Source: an uncultured Planctomycetales bacterium
GTDB taxonomy: Bacteria; Planctomycetota; Planctomycetia; Pirellulales; Thermoguttaceae
NCBI GenBank assembly: GCA_937889015.1
Contig: CALARR010000018.1
Coordinates: 1 to 45,828 of the forward strand
Direction of reading: 5' to 3'
DNA length: 45,828 nt
The notes beneath the pieces are model-generated. The model was not told the DNA's origin. It did not search any database and was given only the letters and a program-made list of their open reading frames with translations. This document shows, one piece after another, positions 15,451 through 23,078 of the stretch. Made by a program: the position numbers and the translations under genes. Numbering within the stretch: position 1 is the first letter of the stretch; every line of letters starts with the position of its first letter.

Positions 15451-16992
15451 CTAACGCGTCAGAAACGTATCGAACAGGCGGTGATGCACGCCGGTCAGGG
15501 ATGGATAGAGTTGGCGGTAATTGTCGAACCAGTGGGCATACTGCGAGGCGCGCTGCGGATCGGGGTGATAGACGCGTCCCGGCCGGGCGATACGGCGGTA
15601 GGCGTCTTCAACATCGGCATACAGACCGGCGCCAATCCCGGCCAGGATTGCGGCTCCCAGGGGCGTTGCCTCTTCGATTGCGGGGACCTCCAGCGTGCGC
15701 CCGACTACGTCGGCTTTGTTTTGCATCCAGAAGGCATTTCGCGTGGCACCACCCACGGCGATGAACTGCGTGCATGAAGTGCCCAGGCCGGACTCCATAG
15801 CGGCGACGATGTCGCGAAACTGGTAGGCAAGCCCTTCGACCACGGCCCGTAGCAGGTCATTGCGCGTAGCCGTGGCGTTGAGCCCCACAAAGGCCCCGAG
15901 GCTCTTGGCGTCGACCATGGGGCAAGCCGCGCCATTCATATGAGGCAGGAACATGACACCGTGAGCGCCCGGCGGGGCTTCCGAGGCCGCCTCCATGAGG
16001 TATTGCCAGTCGGCCGTGTCGGAACGCGAGGCCTCGGCCGGAACAAGCTGTTTGCGGTACCACTCGAGCATCTCGGCAGCGACCGCCGCGCCCCAGGCGG
16101 CATGCACGCCGCTAGCCACATGGCTCTGGATGGTGACGCCCATGGGCTGCAGGCGGGGATCGAGCACCGGCCGGGGGATTGTGACCATGACAATCTCCCA
16201 TGTTCCGGTGACGTCAAGGACTACCCCGGGGCGAAAGGCGCCCACCGGAAGGGCGCCGCAGAGGTGATCGTGTCCACCCAGCACGACCGGCGTCCCGACC
16301 GGCAAACCAGTGAGGGCCGCGGCTTCGGCGGTGACTTCGCCGATAGGCGTGCCGCTGGGCTGTGGGGTGCATAACAGCCGGCGGTCGAGGCCCGACAGCG
16401 CCAGCAGTTCCTCCGACCAGGTCAGGCTTCGCTGATCGAAGAGCATCGTGCAGGAGGCCATGCTGTAGTCGGTTATCTGTCGTCCGCAGAGCATAAAGTT
16501 CACGAAGTCCTCGATCAGCAGCCAGCGTTGAGCACGGGCCATGACTTGTGGCTCGTGTTCGACCATCCACAGCATGCGGAGGGCCGAATTGATGGGCCAG
16601 ACGGGATTACCGCCGATGGAAAAGGTCTTGGCCAGGCCGACATGCTGGGTCCACCAGTCCAGTTGGGGGGTGGTGCGCGGGTCGAGCCAACTGATCATCG
16701 GATATAGCCAGTGGCCGTGTTCGTCGACGGGCAGGCCGTCCATGCCCATTCCCGTGACCGCCACAGCCCGAATCTGCCGCGAGTCGCCAATCTGGTTCAC
16801 CGCGTCGCGGATTGCAGCGGCGGTGCCACCCCAGATCTGCTCCGGTTGCCAGACGGTCCACTCCGGATACTGGGGATTGGGATGAAAGCGTTCAGTGGGG
16901 CGGTCGCCTCGAGCCACCAACTGGCCCGCCGTATCGTAGATAACCGCCTTGAGGCTCGTAGATCCCAGATCGACTCCCAGCAGGCAATCCAT
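15451..16992 (-). CDS. FGGY-family carbohydrate kinase (xylulokinase-like)
   Basis: The 513-residue protein phosphorylates a sugar alcohol or ketose. The N-terminal ATPase motif LLGVDLGSTSLKAVIYD is the phosphate-1 loop of the FGGY/actin-like fold; GLDRRLLCTPQPSGTPIGEV and VVLGGHDHLCGALPVG follow, and the C-terminal domain has GGATRNAFWMQNKADVVGR. Most resemblance is to xylulokinase-type members, but substrate identity cannot be read from motifs. The start is the ATG six bases after GCGAGG. It faces the AraC-type regulator across a 341-base divergent region, which suggests that the regulator controls it. A TTGCTG-N18-TACAAT promoter lies at 17122-17151. Confidence 0.85.
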   Translation of the reverse strand: MDCLLGVDLGSTSLKAVIYDTAGQLVARGDRPTERFHPNPQYPEWTVWQPEQIWGGTAAAIRDAVNQIGDSRQIRAVAVTGMGMDGLPVDEHGHWLYPMISWLDPRTTPQLDWWTQHVGLAKTFSIGGNPVWPINSALRMLWMVEHEPQVMARAQRWLLIEDFVNFMLCGRQITDYSMASCTMLFDQRSLTWSEELLALSGLDRRLLCTPQPSGTPIGEVTAEAAALTGLPVGTPVVLGGHDHLCGALPVGAFRPGVVLDVTGTWEIVMVTIPRPVLDPRLQPMGVTIQSHVASGVHAAWGAAVAAEMLEWYRKQLVPAEASRSDTADWQYLMEAASEAPPGAHGVMFLPHMNGAACPMVDAKSLGAFVGLNATATRNDLLRAVVEGLAYQFRDIVAAMESGLGTSCTQFIAVGGATRNAFWMQNKADVVGRTLEVPAIEEATPLGAAILAGIGAGLYADVEDAYRRIARPGRVYHPDPQRASQYAHWFDNYRQLYPSLTGVHHRLFDTFLTR

Positions 16993-17121
16993 GTTGGGCC
17001 TCGCGGTGGCGGCCGATGGGGTCGCGACCGTCGGTCGCAACCTTGTGGCCGTGTTTGGGGTCCCCGGGCCGAAGATAACTCCGCGGTTGCCAGCATACCC
17101 GGGCAATCGAACGACTGCCGG

Positions 17122-17151
17122 ATTGTAACCCTATATCCGGGCCTGCAGCAA
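17122..17151 (-). promoter_or_regulatory. Promoter of the FGGY kinase gene
   Basis: On the minus strand TTGCTG (17151-17146) and TACAAT (17127-17122) are separated by 18 bases. The -10 shares five bases with the consensus, the -35 four. It lies about 130 bases before the start codon. Confidence 0.45.
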
Positions 17152-17190
17152 GGAAGCCGTTGGCCGGCATCACGAAGTGTGGCCACCCGG

Positions 17191-17218
17191 TTGACAGCCT
17201 TGGTGTCCCAGTTTGACA
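17191..17218 (+). promoter_or_regulatory. Direct TTGACA pair in the regulator/kinase gap
   Basis: TTGACA occurs at 17191-17196 and 17213-17218, 22 bases apart, both on the plus strand. The second could be the -35 of the regulator gene (TATTGC at 17237-17242 after 18 bases). The 22-base period, two helical turns, also fits tandem half-sites for an AraC-type protein. Confidence 0.35.
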
Positions 17219-17333
17219 ATCTACTAGGGATCTCTGTATTGCCGATGGCCCCGGCCGAGCAAGGGAGAGGGCTGGACCGGTGGTTCAGTGACAGCGCAGG
17301 TTTTGATACGCGGTTTGGCCTCCGGAGCAGGTG

Positions 17334-18266
17334 ATGGACGAACAGTTCGAGGGCTTCTTCCGTTATCTGCCGATCAGCCAGCGCACAGCGAGCTGGGGCC
17401 TTTACGTGACGGGCTGTGGACACGTCTGCGTGCCGCGCAGCGGCGAGCATCCGCCACGCGGACATCCCGAACTGTACCGCTTTCGCTGGGAACGAGGCCG
17501 AGTGCTGCCCGAGTATCAACTGATTTACCTCACGGGAGGCGAGGGAGTTTTCGAGTCGGCTGCGGCTGGCATGCGCAAGATCGCCGCCGGCGACTTGATT
17601 GTGCTCTTTCCGGGCGTGTGGCATCGGTATCGGCCTGCGCGACGTTCGGCCTGGGAGACGCTATGGATCAGTCTCGACGGCGAATACGTACAGCGATTGG
17701 TGGAGCAGGGGTTTCTGAGCGCAGAACAGCCGGTCCTGGCCGTGGGCCAGAACCGGGGGCTGGTCGAGGCCTATCATCGACTACTGGCCACGGTGCGGGA
17801 TCAGGAGGAGAGCAATCCGCTGCTGTTGGCCGCGCGGGCCATGGAGATTCTGGCTTGGATCCTCGCTCCTCCCCAGCCGGAGATTCCCCAGCCGGCCACG
17901 GCCCCGTTTGCCAAGCCGCTGAGCGATCGGCTCGTGGCCGAGGCGGTGCGATTTATCTGGAGCCACAGCCGGCCGGAATTGACCGTGGTGGACGTTGCGG
18001 CCCACTTCCCTGTGACGCGCCGCTCGCTGGAACGGCGTTTTCATCGGCTGTTGGGCCACACGATTCTGGACGAGATCGTTCGCTGCCGCCTGGAACGTGC
18101 CCGCCGCCTGCTGCTGGAGACCGACCTGCCCTTGAAGGCCGTGGCTCTTTCCGCCGGGTTCTCCAGTGGGGACCGGATGAGCAAGGTCTTTCGTCGGGCC
18201 CAAGGCCTGTCGCCGGCCGAGTATCGTCGCCGGCAGGCCTCCAGCACGCACCCAGAGAAGGGGTGA
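17334..18266 (+). CDS. AraC-family transcriptional regulator (XylR-like)
   Basis: The 310-residue protein has an N-terminal cupin-like ligand domain (YQLIYLTGGEGVFESAAAG, AAGDLIVLFPGVWHRYRPA) and a C-terminal two-HTH AraC domain (LTVVDVAAHFPVTRRSLERR, LPLKAVALSAGFSSGDRMSK). This is the layout of sugar-responsive regulators found beside FGGY kinases. The start is ATG 17334 (GGAG at 17322-17325); a GTG precedes it at 17331. It probably senses a sugar and controls the divergent kinase. It converges with the GNAT gene, leaving an 11-base gap. Confidence 0.85.
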   Translation: MDEQFEGFFRYLPISQRTASWGLYVTGCGHVCVPRSGEHPPRGHPELYRFRWERGRVLPEYQLIYLTGGEGVFESAAAGMRKIAAGDLIVLFPGVWHRYRPARRSAWETLWISLDGEYVQRLVEQGFLSAEQPVLAVGQNRGLVEAYHRLLATVRDQEESNPLLLAARAMEILAWILAPPQPEIPQPATAPFAKPLSDRLVAEAVRFIWSHSRPELTVVDVAAHFPVTRRSLERRFHRLLGHTILDEIVRCRLERARRLLLETDLPLKAVALSAGFSSGDRMSKVFRRAQGLSPAEYRRRQASSTHPEKG

Positions 18267-18277
18267 CGTACGGGTCC

Positions 18278-18763
18278 TCACACGACCTTGACGTAGATCA
18301 CCTTGTCGTCGCCTGGGGCATAGAAGTCTTTGAGAGCCGCTTCGCGGATGTACGCGTTCTTTTCGTAGAAGGCGCGGGTTGGGACGTAATGTTCCCGGCT
18401 GGAGGTTTCCACATAGATTCGCCTTCCACCGGCTTGGTGGATCTTGCGTTCCGACTCGTTCAGCAGCACTCGGCCGAGGCCGTGGCGACGATGCTGATTG
18501 TCCACGGCGATCCAGTACAAATCGAAGCTGTTCTCCGTTCCGGCGATGGGCCCGTAACAGCTATAGCCTACCGTCTGGCCGGCTTCTTCTGCGAAGAGAA
18601 ACCAGTAGCCGCTGGCAAGCCCTTTGGCAAGGCATTCGTCGACCAACTCCACGGCCACGTCGACCTCAGCCGGGTTGAAGAAACCGGTCGAATCGACGAT
18701 TTCACGAACGCGCTGGCGATCGGCGGGGACGACGTCGGAACGAAAAGTCATGTTGCTGCGCAT
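18278..18763 (-). CDS. GNAT N-acetyltransferase of the beta-lysine-type cluster
   Basis: The 161-residue protein has the GNAT fold: acetyl-CoA motif A reads QHRRHGLGRVLLNESERKI (the R/Q-x-x-G-x-G/A loop), with the characteristic strand DLYWIAVD before it. The end, REHYVPTRAFYEKNAYIREA, then FYAPGDDKVIYVKV, is typical of amino-group acetyltransferases. It overlaps the ATP-grasp gene by 16 bases and has its own AAGGG site. As part of a lysine 2,3-aminomutase cluster it may acetylate beta-lysine or its conjugate. At 161 residues it is shorter than known beta-lysine acetyltransferases (AblB, about 270 residues), so this role is inferred. Confidence 0.75.
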   Translation of the reverse strand: MRSNMTFRSDVVPADRQRVREIVDSTGFFNPAEVDVAVELVDECLAKGLASGYWFLFAEEAGQTVGYSCYGPIAGTENSFDLYWIAVDNQHRRHGLGRVLLNESERKIHQAGGRRIYVETSSREHYVPTRAFYEKNAYIREAALKDFYAPGDDKVIYVKVV

Positions 18764-19761
18764 GCAGGCCCTTTCTGGCCGGAGAAGGCATCGTCGAGAA
18801 TCCGCTGCACCGCTTGAGGGAAGGAGATTCCGGCCTCAGCCAGCGCGGCGGCGAACCCAGCATCCGGCGACAAGCACGGATCGGCGTTCATCTCCAAGAT
18901 CCAGGGCCGGCCTGAGTGGTCCACGCGGAAATCGACTCGCGCGTACCCGCGCAGGCCGAACAGGTCCCAGCAGGCCCGGGCCAATCGGCGAAGCGACTGC
19001 AACAAGGGGCCATCGGACGGTGAAAAATCGAACCGTCGGGGTGTGTTCGTGAACTCGAAAGTCCCTTCCTCCCACTTGGCGCGATGGCCGACCACCCGGG
19101 CTTTGCCGGGCGGAAAGGCCGAGAAGTCGATTTCGGCCGGGGGAAGGACCTGGGGGCCCTTTGGCCCACCCAGCACCGAGAGGTTGAACTCCCGGCCATC
19201 AATGTACTGTTCGGCGAAACAGGCACGTCCCATCTTGGCGGCGTCGGCGGCGACACGTTGCCGCAGAGTGGCCTCGTCCGGCGCGTGGAGGATCGATTCC
19301 TCGTCCAGTCCGAACGAAGCGTGTTCGTTGATGGCCTTGATGATCCAGGAGGCCTCGGTGGGCCAGGCTCCGGCGAAGGGCTCGTCCACGGCCAGCCAAG
19401 CAGGTGTGGGCAGATCGTTCTTCAGCATCCAGTGCTTGGCCAGCAGTTTGTGGGCACAGAAGAACATGCCAGCCGTTGGGGCCCCCGTGTAAGGCAGGGC
19501 CAGGCTATCCAGCAAGCCTGGGCCCAAGAACATCAGCCAATCCGAGCCGCCCAGTGACTCGATCAGGTTGAAGACCACGTCCGGCCGAGCGGCCAGCAGA
19601 TCACGGCGAGCCGTCTCCAGGTCCAGGGTGCAGGGAACCGGCACGGGCCCATGTCCCAGTTCGCGCAGGGCCCGGGCAACGACCTCAACCTGGACCAACG
19701 TGTCACGATCGGCGGCCGAGGCATCGTCGGCAACGGCATTATGAAGAATCGCAACCTGCAT
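18748..19761 (-). CDS. D-Ala-D-Ala ligase-like ATP-grasp enzyme B
   Basis: The 337-residue ATP-grasp protein shows the fold in order: substrate-domain pocket LDSLALPYTGAPTAGMFFCA, nucleotide lysine SWIIKAINEHASFGL, CFAEQYIDGREFNLSVLGG, and the metal-binding end GYARVDFRVDHSGRPWILEM followed by NADPCL. Such enzymes form an amide through an acyl-phosphate. The C-terminal loop differs from the ENTMPG-type end of true D-Ala-D-Ala ligases, so a different substrate pair is likely. Start ATG 19761 lies one base after the upstream ligase stop (TAGTATG). It and the other three genes form a tight leftward unit. Confidence 0.8.
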   Translation of the reverse strand: MQVAILHNAVADDASAADRDTLVQVEVVARALRELGHGPVPVPCTLDLETARRDLLAARPDVVFNLIESLGGSDWLMFLGPGLLDSLALPYTGAPTAGMFFCAHKLLAKHWMLKNDLPTPAWLAVDEPFAGAWPTEASWIIKAINEHASFGLDEESILHAPDEATLRQRVAADAAKMGRACFAEQYIDGREFNLSVLGGPKGPQVLPPAEIDFSAFPPGKARVVGHRAKWEEGTFEFTNTPRRFDFSPSDGPLLQSLRRLARACWDLFGLRGYARVDFRVDHSGRPWILEMNADPCLSPDAGFAAALAEAGISFPQAVQRILDDAFSGQKGPACAAT

Positions 19762-19762
19762 A

Positions 19763-20752
19763 CTATTTGTGGCTCACTCGCTGTGCGGCTGATTCCAGGA
19801 TGCCTGCAATCAACTGCACGTAAGAGATGCCCCCGGCCGTGCAGATCATGGGCAAATCGGAGTGCGAGGGATGCAGCCCGGCCAACGGGTTGACCTCGAT
19901 GAATTGCGGCTGGCCGTGCTCGTCGGAACGGACGTCGATCCGGCCGGCGTCTCGGCACCCCAGCGCGCGCCAGGCGTTCAATGCCAGGTCCTCAGCCAGG
20001 CGGACTTCCTTGTCGGTTTCGGGCGAGCCCATGCGGTAAGTGACCAATTCCTCGCTGTTTTCCTTGTTATGGTAGGAATAGACGTCCGGCTCGGCCTGAT
20101 CGCTCAGCAGAACCTCCATCGTGCCCAAGACCTTGGCCTGGGACCCGGTGCCGAGGATGCCGATGGTCATTTCGCGTCCGGGCAGAAACCGTTCGACGAG
20201 CACCGGCTGTCGGAATCGCTCGAGCAGATCCAGGCAGACGCAACGCAGGGCCTCCGGGCTGGTGATCTTGGATGTGGGCCCAATGCCCTTGCCGGTTCCT
20301 TCGGCCACCGGCTTGGCAAACAAGGGGAAGGGCATGTGGATGGAAGCCAAGTCTTCCGTGCGTTCGACGAGGGCAAAATCGGGGGTGGCCACACCCGCAG
20401 CACGCACCACCAGCTTGGTCAGGCCTTTGTGCAGGCAAAGGGCGGTGATCAGCGGATCGGAGAACGTGTAGGGGATGCGGTACACGTCGAGGATAGCCGG
20501 GACTTGGGCTTCGCGTCCCAGTCCGTACAGGCCCTCGGCGATATTCAGCACCAGATCCCAGCGGTCTCCGCCGGCCAAGCGGGCGATGAGTTGCCGAGCA
20601 TGGCCGATACGGTCAGGCTGGTGGCCCAACTGACGCACCGCGTCCTCTAGGGCGTCGATGGTCTCGCCCCGGTCGAACTCGGCTGTTTCTTCTTCGCCGT
20701 AGCCTTCGGCCAGATACGCGGCGCGCAGATCAAAGGTCAAACCAATTCGCAT
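19763..20752 (-). CDS. D-Ala-D-Ala ligase-like ATP-grasp enzyme A
   Basis: The 329-residue protein is a second ATP-grasp ligase of the D-alanine-D-alanine ligase type. It carries LVLNIAEGLYGLGREAQVPA, DPLITALCLHKGLTKLVVRAAG, the lysine loop LFAKPVAEGTGKGIGPTSKI, VLVERFLPGREMTIGILG, and the metal-binding end DVRSDEHGQPQFIEVNPLAG followed by LHPSHSDLPM. The ENPLAG-like ending is closer to the D-Ala-D-Ala type than that of its partner. ATG 20752 is chosen because the family starts at MRIGLTFDLR; a longer frame to 20830 has no binding site. It follows kamA after 105 bases, in which a hairpin (20800-20825) lies. Confidence 0.8.
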   Translation of the reverse strand: MRIGLTFDLRAAYLAEGYGEEETAEFDRGETIDALEDAVRQLGHQPDRIGHARQLIARLAGGDRWDLVLNIAEGLYGLGREAQVPAILDVYRIPYTFSDPLITALCLHKGLTKLVVRAAGVATPDFALVERTEDLASIHMPFPLFAKPVAEGTGKGIGPTSKITSPEALRCVCLDLLERFRQPVLVERFLPGREMTIGILGTGSQAKVLGTMEVLLSDQAEPDVYSYHNKENSEELVTYRMGSPETDKEVRLAEDLALNAWRALGCRDAGRIDVRSDEHGQPQFIEVNPLAGLHPSHSDLPMICTAGGISYVQLIAGILESAAQRVSHK

Positions 20753-20799
20753 CGCAGTAAGGATCTCGCAGGGGGCAGAGAGGGGCTCTGATTGCACAA

Positions 20800-20825
20800 A
20801 GCCCGCCCGGAGCCCCAGGCGGGCT
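20800..20825 (-). terminator. Hairpin between kamA and the first ligase
   Basis: AGCCCGCC (20800-20807) pairs with GGCGGGCT (20818-20825). On the minus strand the hairpin is followed by TTTGTG, a weak T tract. It could partially end transcription after kamA or stabilise the message and so set the ratio of mutase to ligases. Confidence 0.5.
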
Positions 20826-20857
20826 GGCAATAGCCTATCCAGTCTTGCGGGGGTGTG

Positions 20858-22168
20858 CTAGCAACCGGAGTCGGGATAGCGGAAGACCTGTCCTTCGTAG
20901 TTCCGCAGCAACAGGTCATTGCCTTCGCGACCGACCACGCAGTCGGGCTGCAAGGGGATTTTGCCGCCGCCGCCGGGGGCATCGATCACATAGGTCGGCA
21001 CCGCATAGCCTGTGGTGTGACCGCGCAACCCTTGGATGATCTCCAGACCCTTGGAGACGGACGTGCGGAAATGAGCCGACCCGGAGATGGGGTCGCACTG
21101 GTACAAGTAGTAGGGCCGGACACGCATCAGCAGCAGCTTGTGAACCAGTTGCCGCATGGTCTCCACGCTGTCGTTGACGCCCTTGAGCAGCACCGTCTGG
21201 GAACCCAAGGGAATCCCGGCGTCGGCCAGGCGCGAACAGGCCTGGTTGCACTCGACCGTGCATTCGTCGGGATGCGCGAAGTGCAGGCTCATCCAAAGGG
21301 GGTGATACTTGCGCAGGATCCGGCACAACTGGGGCGTAATCCGCTGCGGCAACACGGCCGGCATTTTCGTCCCGAGGCGTACGAACTCCACGTGGCTGAT
21401 CGCCCGCAGGTGCGAGAGGAGCCAATCCAACCGCTCTTCGCTCATGGCCAGCGGATCTCCGCCGGAGACGAGCACATCGCGGACCGTGGGTGTGCGACGG
21501 ATGTACTCCAGGGCTTGCTCCAGGCGAGCCTCGCTGGGCACGATCGCGCCGTGGCCGACCACGCGCGAACGGGTGCAATAGCGGCAGAACGTGGAGCAGA
21601 AATCGTGAGCCAACAACAGCACGCGGTCCGGATAGCGATGGACCAAACCGGGCACAGGGCTGTGCTTGTCTTCACCCAGCGGATCGTCGGCCTCGCCCGG
21701 AGTGCGGATGAATTCAGCCGTCGTGGGAATGACGGTACGGCGCAAGGGCTGAGTGGGGTCGCTGCGTGACAAAAGGCTGGCGTAATAAGGGGTTACGCTC
21801 ACAGGTAACATCCCGCCGCCGACCGCCAGGGCTTGGCTTTCGTCTTCGCTCAAGTCCAGGATTCGCTCCAATTGGTCGAGCGCACGAATGCGGTGACGGG
21901 TTTGCCAACGCCAGTCGTTCCACTCCTTCTCGCTGACCTCGGGATAGAAGGCCTTGCGAAAAGTGCGGGTCTGGAGATTGCCCGCCGGACGGCGCGGGGT
22001 GGAGACGACGAGCGGAATGGCGGGTGGAGAAAACGGCTCGAGCACACGCAGAGTGGCGCGGCGGCGGGCTCCAGAAGTGGGAGCGGAGCGGCGAGTTAAC
22101 GTTGGACCTGGAGGCTCCTCGTCAGTGCTGACAGCCAGCGAAGATGACTCACCTTCAATCGTCGACAT
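20858..22168 (-). CDS. kamA: Lysine 2,3-aminomutase (radical SAM, KamA/AblA type)
   Basis: The 436-residue enzyme would convert L-alpha-lysine to L-beta-lysine using an iron-sulfur cluster, SAM and PLP. The radical-SAM motif is CSTFCRYC (CxxxCxxC). The start of the conserved domain, YPEVSEKEWNDWRWQTRHRI, the substrate-binding region VLLKGVND, the YYLYQCDPISG aspartate and the PLP-lysine motif DAPGGGGKIPL match genuine KamA rather than the EF-P-modifying EpmB, which is shorter. About 65 residues precede the conserved domain, low-complexity and Pro/Ser-rich. An AAGGA site lies before ATG 22168. It heads a leftward unit with two ATP-grasp ligases and a GNAT enzyme. Confidence 0.85.
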   Translation of the reverse strand: MSTIEGESSSLAVSTDEEPPGPTLTRRSAPTSGARRRATLRVLEPFSPPAIPLVVSTPRRPAGNLQTRTFRKAFYPEVSEKEWNDWRWQTRHRIRALDQLERILDLSEDESQALAVGGGMLPVSVTPYYASLLSRSDPTQPLRRTVIPTTAEFIRTPGEADDPLGEDKHSPVPGLVHRYPDRVLLLAHDFCSTFCRYCTRSRVVGHGAIVPSEARLEQALEYIRRTPTVRDVLVSGGDPLAMSEERLDWLLSHLRAISHVEFVRLGTKMPAVLPQRITPQLCRILRKYHPLWMSLHFAHPDECTVECNQACSRLADAGIPLGSQTVLLKGVNDSVETMRQLVHKLLLMRVRPYYLYQCDPISGSAHFRTSVSKGLEIIQGLRGHTTGYAVPTYVIDAPGGGGKIPLQPDCVVGREGNDLLLRNYEGQVFRYPDSGC

Positions 22169-23019
22169 CGGGTACTTCCTTCAGGAGCCTACTCGCAACT
22201 GCCGCAACCGGCCCGAAAGATCGGACGAGAATAATCGGCTGGACGGTCGTGCGACCGGCTCCAAATAGGCCCACATCCTCGAAGTCTTTGCGCCGCACCG
22301 GGACCGGTGAAGACAGGGCGGCAGACCTGCTGCATGTGGGGGCGTCTTGCCTGCAAGAACGGGGAAAAGGGGCAACCGAAAGCGACAGCGAGCTTGGTCC
22401 GGCCCAGAGGCAAGACTTCCTGTCCCTTGCTTCCACCGCTCGCCACGCCATCAATCGTTCCCTGACAAGAGCCGGTTCCCCGAGGCCACTTCCTATGAAA
22501 GCCGCAGTTTCTCAGGCGGCAAATGGCCGTGAAATCGACTCACACGAACTTCCTGTGGTATTCAAAAGAGCAACACAACCCAGCGCGAACCCGTCGTGCG
22601 AGAATCCAAGCACCTTGCGACCAACCCTGGATCGATGCCCGGCTCTGGGGCTGCATTGCCTACCTGAAGGTCAACTATGTATGGGAGGATATCCCCCGAA
22701 CGGCCAAAGTCAACGGGTTAAGCGGGAGATTCTACGATGGCTCGGGGAAACTGTCTCGCAAAACACACGGCTACTTAATAACACCCGTTTTTCGACCAGT
22801 CCCCAGGACCTCTTTATGAAATACCGACTATTTAGGCGGTGAATTGAGCCTGAGACTGCCCAAATCACCCACTCAGTCAGACTAGAAGCACTGCTGTCGG
22901 TGATTGTAAAGCCCTGTGCGATCTCGTCAAGATCGAAACAGGACCAGCATTGGCAACCGGTCCGGGATTCCCGCTTGGCGGCCAAGGGCGTGGCGCGACA
23001 TGGGTGCCCGGAAGGAAAA
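22169..23019. other. 850-bp gene-poor stretch with repeat-like words
   Basis: No supported gene is seen. The frame at 22523-22819 has a marginal binding site and no recognisable family. Two diverged direct copies of about 38 bases (22494-22534 and 22816-22854) share ATGAAA...CCG...TTT...AGGCGG...AAT...GCC. They may be the edges of a decayed small element. The stretch is less GC-rich than its neighbours, consistent with a foreign or decaying origin. Confidence 0.4.
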
Positions 23020-23051
23020 ACGCCCCGCCCAGCCGGAGCTGGGCGAGGCGT
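23016..23051 (-). terminator. acsA terminator
   Basis: CGCCCCGCCCAGC (23021-23033) and GCTGGGCGAGGCG (23038-23050) pair with one mismatch around CGGA. Read on the minus strand the stem is followed by TTTTT (23020-23016). It lies 29 bases past the acsA stop. Confidence 0.8.
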
Positions 23052-23078
23052 CTGCGTTGGGCTCAATGGTTCGGCGAC

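Noticed and set aside
22523..22819. 98-residue open frame in the gene-poor stretch
   Set aside because: It has a marginal binding site, no known family and lies inside repeat-like edges; I could not support it as a gene.
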